From Acidobacteriota bacterium (GTDB lineage Bacteria > Acidobacteriota > Terriglobia > Terriglobales > Acidobacteriaceae), in contig JAJZMO010000159.1 in assembly GCA_021798235.1 (NCBI GenBank), forward strand, positions 1-9,547: a DNA stretch of 9,547 nucleotides, given 5' to 3'. The position numbers were made by a program, and so were the translations under genes. Under the pieces are notes generated by a model. It saw only the letters and a list, made by a program, of their open reading frames with translations. It was not told where the DNA came from and made no database searches. Of this stretch, positions 1-3,685 are shown piece by piece. Every line of letters starts with the position of its first letter. The first letter of the stretch is position 1.

Positions 1-2
1 AA

Positions 3-119
3 GGCTGGACCCCGACCGTGTACGACTGCTGCGCTCAATGCTTGCGCCCCATACAGCAGAACGACGATGCGATGCTCTGCACGCATTGCGGCGGCAGAAA
101 TCTGAGGGTTTTGAAATGA
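3..119 (+). CDS. C-terminal fragment of a zinc-ribbon protein (5' end outside the window)
   Basis: An open frame enters from the left edge and stops at TGA 117-119. The 38 visible residues contain a Cys pair near the start (CCAQC) and a second CTHCGG pair about 15 residues later. This C-x2-C / C-x2-C spacing is typical of a small zinc ribbon, so a structural zinc site is likely. The stop overlaps the next start in an ATGA junction (ATG 116), which supports real translation and coupling. Function is unknown. Such short C-terminal ribbons occur in many phage nucleic-acid-binding proteins, but the rest of this protein is not visible. Confidence 0.6.
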   Translation, partial: GWTPTVYDCCAQCLRPIQQNDDAMLCTHCGGRNLRVLK

Positions 120-340
120 CCGACCCCACCGCTCCGCGCGAGCTAACCTACGAAGAGCGTGCCACCTGGGGCGAGTGCCCGGTGTGCCATGCGAAACATG
201 GAGAATGGTGCAACGGCGCATATGGAATTGCGCTTGGCCGCAATGTCAACGGTGAGCTGCCCGAGCAGGGCGCGCACCTAGGCCGATTACAGCGCGCGCC
301 GATGCGCGTAAGGATGGTGGAGTGTGAGCGACAAAAATGA
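116..340 (+). CDS. Small phage zinc-finger protein
   Basis: This 74-residue protein starts at ATG 116, seven bases after a GAGGG ribosome site (104-108). The frame is open further upstream, but this start has both the ribosome site and an ATGA overlap with the previous gene. It carries C21-P-x-C24-x7-C32 followed by H54-x2-R57. The CPxC...GxxC...HxxR pattern resembles a family of small phage zinc-finger proteins thought to bind DNA. Zinc binding by the three Cys and the His is inferred from the pattern. The role in infection is unknown. Its end overlaps the next gene by 17 bases, which is common in compact phage early regions. Confidence 0.65.
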   Translation: MTDPTAPRELTYEERATWGECPVCHAKHGEWCNGAYGIALGRNVNGELPEQGAHLGRLQRAPMRVRMVECERQK

Positions 341-560
341 CCCCGCTGTCATCTTGGCCGAGTTGTGGTCATCATGCCGAGTCGTGTTTTATCCAGAAGC
401 GGGTGACTTGCGCGGTGACTATCCAATTGAACACGCGCCGGGTGCCGGAAAGGATGCGCGCCAGCTTATCGAGGCGCGGCTCGCAGAGCGCATTTTGCAC
501 CGCGCTCGCTGCTGCGAAACAATGGAACACGCACACGCGCAGGAGAAACAAAATGACTGA
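324..560 (+). CDS. Hypothetical protein, 78 residues
   Basis: Starts at GTG 324 with AGGA at 311-314 as a plausible ribosome site, and overlaps both neighbours (17 bases at its start, 8 at its end). The N-terminal half is mixed (AVILAELWSSCRVVFYPEAG). The C-terminal half is predicted helical and charged, with two adjacent Cys near residue 66 and a His-rich tail. I do not recognise a family. The tight fit between two better-supported genes is the main evidence that it is translated. Confidence 0.5.
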   Translation: MSDKNDPAVILAELWSSCRVVFYPEAGDLRGDYPIEHAPGAGKDARQLIEARLAERILHRARCCETMEHAHAQEKQND

Positions 561-1242
561 CCATCCCCGCCTCCCTCGCTACATCCCGACCTGCGTCGGC
601 ACCGCCTATGCCGGAATGTCTAAAGAGAGCAAGCCGGGTGTGTACGGTCCAGAACAGGACCCGAATCACGGCCCCTACGTGCTCGCTGCCGAGGCCGATG
701 CGGAGATCGACAGGCTGATGCAGTGGGTTAGCGATCTTCAATCAGGAATGTATGTCAATTGTGTGTACTGCGGCCACCGCTATGGTCCTGGAGAAACTAC
801 CCCTGTGAGCATGGCTGACGCCCTACGCGCTCACGTTGAGGCGTGTCCTAAACACCCGATGTCAGCACTAAAGGCAGAATGCGACCGCCTCCGCGCCGAG
901 AACGCCCGCTTCCGTAAGCTCTATCACCTGCTGGCACGAGACGTGATTTTCTTCAGCCAGTACGACGAAGACACGAACACGTGGCCGGATTGCGGTGAGT
1001 TTTTCTCGCCGTGTGTTCTTCTGAATGACACGTTTGCATACGCCACCGCAGACGCTGAACGGGTGACAGATGATCAGCTTGACCTGTTGATTAAAATGGA
1101 CCGGCAGTTCGGGCAGTCTGGCGTCGTAGCTTGGGCTGCGCAGGTTCGGGGCTCCGAACCGCTGGAGCCGTACAGGACCGAGAAATACTGCGCGGCGAGA
1201 GAGTGGCTGCGAACGGCGAGCCCGGCAACGGGGGCAAAGTAG
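553..1242 (+). CDS. Phage C2HC zinc-finger protein with a coiled coil
   Basis: ATG 553 follows AGGAG (541-545) at seven bases. The frame is open upstream to 337, but that part overlaps the previous gene and has no ribosome site. The 229-residue product has C70-x2-C73 and H94-x3-C98, within a CVYCGHRYGP ... LRAHVEACPKHP block. I recognise this block as recurrent in phage hypothetical proteins, where it forms a C2HC zinc finger. A short heptad-like helix (SALKAECDRLRAENARFRKL) follows directly and is probably a coiled coil. The C-terminal 100 residues are not recognisable. A nucleic-acid-binding role is inferred from the zinc finger only. Confidence 0.65.
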   Translation: MTDHPRLPRYIPTCVGTAYAGMSKESKPGVYGPEQDPNHGPYVLAAEADAEIDRLMQWVSDLQSGMYVNCVYCGHRYGPGETTPVSMADALRAHVEACPKHPMSALKAECDRLRAENARFRKLYHLLARDVIFFSQYDEDTNTWPDCGEFFSPCVLLNDTFAYATADAERVTDDQLDLLIKMDRQFGQSGVVAWAAQVRGSEPLEPYRTEKYCAAREWLRTASPATGAK

Positions 1243-1244
1243 GC

Positions 1245-1487
1245 GTGGCTGCCATAGACAAAATCTACGGTACTCGCGAGGAGCGCAGGGAGTTGAAGCG
1301 GTTCATCCGACGCTCTGGGCTGCCGGGCTACCGAAAGCGCGCGCTGTACCGCTACTTCTACCCGCCGAGCGACGCCTACGGCCCACTGACGAACTTTCCG
1401 ACAAGTGTTGATCGGTGGCTATGGCGGCAGGCTGGGTTGCCATTGTGGGTTAGAGAGCGGTTAAAAGCACAATATGACTACACTTGA
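1245..1487 (+). CDS. Small basic hypothetical protein, 80 residues
   Basis: The most likely start is GTG 1245, two bases after the preceding stop and about ten bases after a G-rich run (1230-1234). A longer version from 1131 would lie inside the previous gene and is not favoured. The product is rich in Arg, Lys, Tyr and Trp (REERRELKRFIRR, KRALYRYFYPP, DRWLWRQAGLPLWVRERL), so it is strongly basic and aromatic. This could suit nucleic-acid contact. No family is recognised, and the start is the least certain part. Confidence 0.5.
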   Translation: MAAIDKIYGTREERRELKRFIRRSGLPGYRKRALYRYFYPPSDAYGPLTNFPTSVDRWLWRQAGLPLWVRERLKAQYDYT

Positions 1488-1680
1488 CAAGAAGAAGTAC
1501 GTCGTTCGAGAAGTGCCCTACATGCGCGGCTCACACCGCCGGGTGCTCGATCGCTGCGCGTTCCTGCACGAAGCGATGCAGCTGGCCGAGGCGGTATCGC
1601 ACGAAGGCCGCTGTGTAATCGTTGAGCTTCGCGGGCAGCAGATGGCCATTTGGCTCAATGGCCAGCTTCAGACACACTGA
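1474..1680 (+). CDS. Hypothetical protein, 68 residues
   Basis: ATG 1474 overlaps the end of the previous gene by 14 bases. The ribosome site is weak (purines around 1452-1459). The 68-residue product has a basic N-terminus (MTTLDKKKYVVREV), a central helix (HEAMQLAEAVSH) and a C-terminal strand-like part (CVIVELRGQQMAIWLNG), a beta-helix-beta outline. No family is recognised. It is the last gene before a clear promoter, so it probably ends the first transcription group, although no terminator hairpin is visible after it. Confidence 0.5.
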   Translation: MTTLDKKKYVVREVPYMRGSHRRVLDRCAFLHEAMQLAEAVSHEGRCVIVELRGQQMAIWLNGQLQTH

Positions 1681-1682
1681 GC

Positions 1683-1711
1683 TTGACAGTCTATGTAAAG
1701 TAGTGTAGAGT
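1683..1711 (+). promoter_or_regulatory. Sigma70-type promoter for the 1751-3093 gene group
   Basis: A perfect -35 TTGACA (1683-1688) is followed after 17 bases by TAGAGT (1706-1711), a 4 of 6 match to TATAAT. Transcription would start near 1718, leaving a leader of about 33 bases before ATG 1751. The promoter sits in one of the few intergenic gaps. The sequence GTGTAGAGTA (1703-1712) recurs in the promoter region ahead of the Y RNA array. Confidence 0.65.
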
Positions 1712-1750
1712 AATCCCATAAGCTGTTTTAGTAGTACGAGGAGCGAGTCG

Positions 1751-2113
1751 ATGTCTATTCCGAATATCAAAGATACGGTACGGAGCGCTGTGGAGAAAGC
1801 AGTGAAGGACGCACTGCAGGAAGTCCTGGGCGAACTGTTGGGAACTTCAGCTGCGACTCCTGCGAAGCGCGCGGCAAAGCCGGTTGCTCCACTGCCGAGC
1901 ATCGTGTGTGTGAAGGCAGGAAGCAAGCCGCCCCGCAACGGTTCGACTCTGCGCACGGTGTTCGACACGATCAATGCCAATGGCCCGCTGCGCACGGCGG
2001 ATGCCGGACCCTGGCTCAAGCAGCTTGGCGTGCCGGGCAATACTGTTGCCAAGCTGTGGAAGGGCGGATATCTGCAGGAAGTCGTGCTCGGAGCCGGAGA
2101 AAGCCATGAGTGA
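1751..2113 (+). CDS. Putative small DNA-binding protein (helical N-terminus, winged-helix-like C-terminus)
   Basis: ATG 1751 has a good GAGGAG ribosome site (1738-1743), seven bases upstream. The 120-residue product has three visible parts. Residues 1-32 form an amphipathic helix likely to oligomerise. Residues 33-60 are an Ala/Pro/Lys-rich linker (TPAKRAAKPVAPLP). Residues about 64-115 read like a compact helix-turn-helix or winged-helix fold (TLRTVFDTINANGPL, then WLKQLGVPGNTVAKLWKGGYL). This layout fits a small regulator or nucleoid-type protein. It is the first gene after its promoter, as expected for an early regulator. The fold is inferred from residue pattern, and I recognise no named family. 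Confidence 0.6.
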   Translation: MSIPNIKDTVRSAVEKAVKDALQEVLGELLGTSAATPAKRAAKPVAPLPSIVCVKAGSKPPRNGSTLRTVFDTINANGPLRTADAGPWLKQLGVPGNTVAKLWKGGYLQEVVLGAGESHE

Positions 2114-2507
2114 CCAGACTTTGAAAGCGATGTCCAACAACGAAAAAATCCAGACACTGTTGAATGCTGCAGCGTTGGTAATTGGTTTTGCAAAGCTGCA
2201 GAGCAAAGGCGAGCTGGAAGGGTGCCGTTTAGGGCTGCGGCAATTGTGGAAAGGCTTTACTGATGACAGCACGCCGCAGCGACTTCGCCACGAGGCGGAA
2301 ATAGTGCTGGACTGCTTTTTCGATTTTGAAGGGGACATGCTGGCGGCAGCCGAGAGTATAAAGAAGGCGATAAACGCGCTTTGTCCTAACACGCTGCACG
2401 ACATGGTTGAAAGCAAATTGGAGTTGCGCGCCGCACGCAATGCGACTGAGATTCTGGAAGCGAAGCCCGGAATTCGAGTCCAAATAGATCAGGCGGTAAA
2501 GAAATGA
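2106..2507 (+). CDS. Hypothetical helical protein, 133 residues
   Basis: ATG 2106 lies inside the last codons of the previous gene and has GGAG at 2096-2099. A longer in-frame version from 1974 would overlap the previous gene fully and is rejected. The product looks almost entirely alpha-helical (NEKIQTLLNAAALVIGFAKLQ, RLRHEAEIVLDCFFDF, MLAAAESIKKAINALC) and is mixed in charge. No catalytic motif is visible and the family is unknown. The 8-base overlap suggests translational coupling to the putative DNA-binding protein upstream. Confidence 0.6.
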   Translation: MSDQTLKAMSNNEKIQTLLNAAALVIGFAKLQSKGELEGCRLGLRQLWKGFTDDSTPQRLRHEAEIVLDCFFDFEGDMLAAAESIKKAINALCPNTLHDMVESKLELRAARNATEILEAKPGIRVQIDQAVKK

Positions 2508-2827
2508 GAACTTCACAGACAGCCTACGTCGTTGTAGGAGACGAGCGATTGGTTGCCCATTACACGGTGTACGGCAAACACGTTCCGGCTCAGCTGTACG
2601 GTGACTATCCTCACCCCGAGGAATGGCCCGAAGTGGAGCTGGACGGCCTCTATGCCAGCGATGGCGTTACGGACCTGAGCGGGCTGTTGGAGTTCGGGCC
2701 GTTGCTGGACACTGTGCAGGAGCAGGTTGAGCAATACGTGGCTGAGCGAGAGCTGGAAGGGCCTGATCCTGACGAGGCTTATGAGCGCGCGAAAGAGCAA
2801 GAGCGGCTGCAGAAGGAGGGAGTATAA
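2504..2827 (+). CDS. Hypothetical acidic protein, 107 residues
   Basis: ATG 2504 overlaps the previous stop in an ATGA junction and the gene ends at TAA 2825-2827. The N-terminal 60 residues look strand-rich (AYVVVGDERLVAHYTVYG, VELDGLYASDGV). The last 40 form a long, highly charged helix rich in Glu (VQEQVEQYVAERELEG ... EQERLQKEG), giving an acidic protein overall. I do not recognise the family. Acidic small phage proteins are sometimes host-factor inhibitors, but nothing here shows that. Confidence 0.6.
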   Translation: MRTSQTAYVVVGDERLVAHYTVYGKHVPAQLYGDYPHPEEWPEVELDGLYASDGVTDLSGLLEFGPLLDTVQEQVEQYVAERELEGPDPDEAYERAKEQERLQKEGV

Positions 2828-3093
2828 TGGGCTGCTACATCAACCCAGCTACTGAAAGCAAAGAGGCGTTCCTGTTTCGCGAAGGCGAAATGCTTTCAGG
2901 GCCGTGCGAGATTACACCTACGCACCTACCCGTCTGTGCTGTAGACAACGGCAGCTTCGTGGCAGCAGCCGTGTGCTTTTGTCAGTCGGAGATTGAAGCC
3001 TTCTCAGACCCTGACGATAGACGGTTGAAGGTGTGGTTTCGTGTGAGCAGAGAGAAGCTGCGGGAAGTCTCGCCACTGGCAAAGTACGAGTGA
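2827..3093 (+). CDS. Phage hypothetical protein, 88 residues (MGCYINP type)
   Basis: ATG 2827 shares its A with the previous TAA and follows a strong AGGAGGG site (2814-2820). The N-terminus MGCYINPATESKEAFLFREG matches a pattern I recall from small conserved phage and prophage proteins of unknown function. Four Cys are present, two close together (VCFCQSE), without a clear zinc spacing. It is the last protein gene before the non-coding RNA array. No terminator hairpin is visible between its stop and the next promoter 13 bases on, so read-through into the array is possible. Confidence 0.65.
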   Translation: MGCYINPATESKEAFLFREGEMLSGPCEITPTHLPVCAVDNGSFVAAAVCFCQSEIEAFSDPDDRRLKVWFRVSREKLREVSPLAKYE

Positions 3094-3106
3094 TGAAAGA
3101 AAGTGC

Positions 3107-3134
3107 TTGACAAAGGGTGTAGAGTAGGTAAACT
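3107..3134 (+). promoter_or_regulatory. Promoter of the Y RNA array
   Basis: A perfect -35 TTGACA (3107-3112) is followed after 16 bases by TAAACT (3129-3134), a 4 of 6 match to TATAAT. The expected start is about 3141, which is exactly the first base of the lower helix of Y RNA unit 1. This agreement between promoter geometry and RNA structure supports both. The GTGTAGAGTA sequence seen at the other promoter lies in the spacer here (3117-3126). Confidence 0.7.
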
Positions 3135-3140
3135 TTGCAA

Positions 3141-3287
3141 TGCTGTGAGCCGAAGCTGTATCGGTTATCCATTGGGTGGACGAGGTCGTTGGTGCAAGTC
3201 CAACCTTCCCGAACCTGACGGGAAGTAGCTCAGTAGCTAGAGCGCGTAAAATCCGATTGGCACACCACGTTCGCAGCGCCAGTTTTT
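3141..3287 (+). ncRNA. Y RNA unit 1, YrlA-like, with tRNA-mimic module
   Basis: The lower helix is 3141-3148 with 3271-3278 (8 pairs, two G-U). The Ro-binding 5' strand is GCCGAAG (3149-3155), seven bases, then GGTTATC (3163-3169). The 3' strand carries GGCACACCACG (3259-3269). The upper helix is ATCGG (3160-3164) with CCGAT (3253-3257). The loop is replaced by a permuted tRNA-like domain. It has a T-arm (3188-3192/3200-3204, loop TGCAAGT), a perfect 7-bp acceptor stem CTTCCCG/CGGGAAG (3205-3211/3219-3225) closed by a 7-base loop, T3226-A3227 as positions 8-9, and a D-arm (GCTC 3228-3231/GAGC 3240-3243). A 4-bp hairpin (3168-3171/3177-3180) stands where a variable arm would be. A TTTTT run (3283-3287) could mark the 3' end. 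Known Y RNAs are bound by Ro60/Rsr, whose gene follows the array. Confidence 0.85.
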
Positions 3288-3429
3288 ATGACATGTTGAG
3301 TCGGAGTTGTGTCGGTTACCGTTTGTCGTGGGTTCGAGTCCCACCAGTATCCGCAAGGGTGCTGTAGTTCAGTGGTAGAACACCAGTAAATACCGATCTA
3401 CGTTCACACATTCAACGTGTCGCCAGTTT
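3288..3429 (+). ncRNA. Y RNA unit 2, YrlA-like, with tRNA-mimic module
   Basis: The lower helix is 10 continuous pairs, GACATGTTGA (3290-3299) with TCAACGTGTC (3412-3421). The Ro motif is GTCGGAG (3300-3306), seven bases, GGTTACC (3314-3320). The 3' block is TTCACACAT (3403-3411). The upper helix is GTCGGT (3311-3316) with ACCGAT (3392-3397). The tRNA-like module has a fully canonical T-arm (GTGGG/CCCAC, loop TTCGAGT 3333-3339). Its 8-bp acceptor stem (3345-3352/3357-3364) is capped by a GCAA tetraloop. The D-arm is GTTC/GAAC (3367-3370/3378-3381) with loop AGTGGTA. Residues equivalent to U8, A14, G15, G18, G19, C48, U54, U55, C56 and A58 of tRNA are all present, so a tRNA-like elbow is expected. 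The order T-arm, acceptor, D-arm is that of YrlA RNAs, with the Ro stem in place of the anticodon arm. Confidence 0.88.
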
Positions 3430-3490
3430 GAGAGCCGGAGTTGATGGGTTATCTATGCTAAGGTCTGCCCATTAGCACAAACACGCTCTC
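3430..3490 (+). ncRNA. Y RNA unit 3, minimal form without tRNA module
   Basis: The lower helix is GAGAGC (3430-3435) with GCTCTC (3485-3490). The Ro motif is GCCGGAG (3434-3440), six bases, GGTTATC (3447-3453). The 3' block is GCACAAACACG (3475-3485). The upper helix has 8 pairs (3441-3448 with 3468-3475, two G-U). It is capped by a 19-base loop (3449-3467) instead of the tRNA-like domain. The conserved blocks sit in the same places as in units 1 and 2, so this is most simply a reduced Y RNA that keeps only the Ro-binding stem. Whether it is a separate RNA or part of a longer transcript cannot be told. Confidence 0.75.
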
Positions 3491-3498
3491 TTTGAGCT

Positions 3499-3561
3499 TC
3501 GGGCCGGAGCCGGTTGGTTATCACTCTGAATGATTCCACCAACCAGCGCACACACGTCCGA
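3499..3561 (+). ncRNA. Y RNA unit 4, minimal form without tRNA module
   Basis: The lower helix is TCGGGC (3499-3504) with GTCCGA (3556-3561), one G-U. The Ro motif is GCCGGAG (3503-3509), six bases, GGTTATC (3516-3522). The 3' block is GCGCACACACG (3546-3556). The upper helix GGTTGGT (3512-3518) pairs perfectly with ACCAACC (3538-3544) and is capped by a 19-base loop, the same length as in unit 3. Equal loop length with different loop sequence suggests that size rather than sequence is kept. It ends about 125 bases before the rsr start. Confidence 0.75.
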
Positions 3562-3565
3562 TCTG

Positions 3566-3685
3566 TTGAAGGGTTGAGGGTGTTTTGCACAGTCTGTGAC
3601 GCAACCTGCGGGGCAACGTCCCGATGGGGGCCGGGGAGGTAGCCATTCCAGTGATCCGGCCTGCGTCTCCAACGAGGAGAAGTCA
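3566..3685 (+). promoter_or_regulatory. Structured leader between the Y RNA array and rsr
   Basis: No protein gene is supported here. Several helices are possible: GGTTG (3572-3576) with CAACC (3602-3606), enclosing CACA/TGTG (3588-3591/3595-3598), and GGCCGG (3629-3634) with CCGGCC (3656-3661). The second lies 12 bases before the rsr ribosome site GAGGAG (3674-3679). No Ro-binding signature is seen. No promoter as good as that of the array is visible, so rsr is probably read from the array promoter, possibly after processing. A role in controlling rsr translation is only a possibility. Confidence 0.4.

Noticed and set aside
1484..1489. TTGACA inside the 1474 gene as another promoter.
   Set aside because: No -10 box lies 16-18 bases downstream, and the site is within coding sequence.
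1531..2440. Long - strand open frames covering the promoter and the 1751-2507 genes.
   Set aside because: They overlap well-supported + strand genes with good ribosome sites and coupling, and yield no recognisable domain.
3219..3352. A conventional tRNA made of the D-arm of unit 1 and the T-arm of unit 2, which appear in normal order.
   Set aside because: The acceptor strands CGGGAAG and CAGTATCC do not pair, there is no anticodon arm, and the spacing is far too long. Each arm pairs perfectly within its own unit instead.
3176..3367. A 63-residue open frame across the RNA array.
   Set aside because: It has no ribosome site, gives no recognisable protein, and lies on conserved helices of units 1 and 2.
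3141..3561. A CRISPR array, suggested by repeated blocks and a Cas4-like gene in the window.
   Set aside because: The repeats are short, degenerate and unevenly spaced (about 70 to 150 bases), and the parts between them are paired structures rather than spacers. No cas1 or cas2 is present, and Cas4-like nucleases are common in phages.
3596..3685. An N-terminal extension of Rsr from GTG 3596.
   Set aside because: The extension has no ribosome site and no Ro similarity. ATG 3686 has GAGGAG six bases upstream and begins the family sequence.
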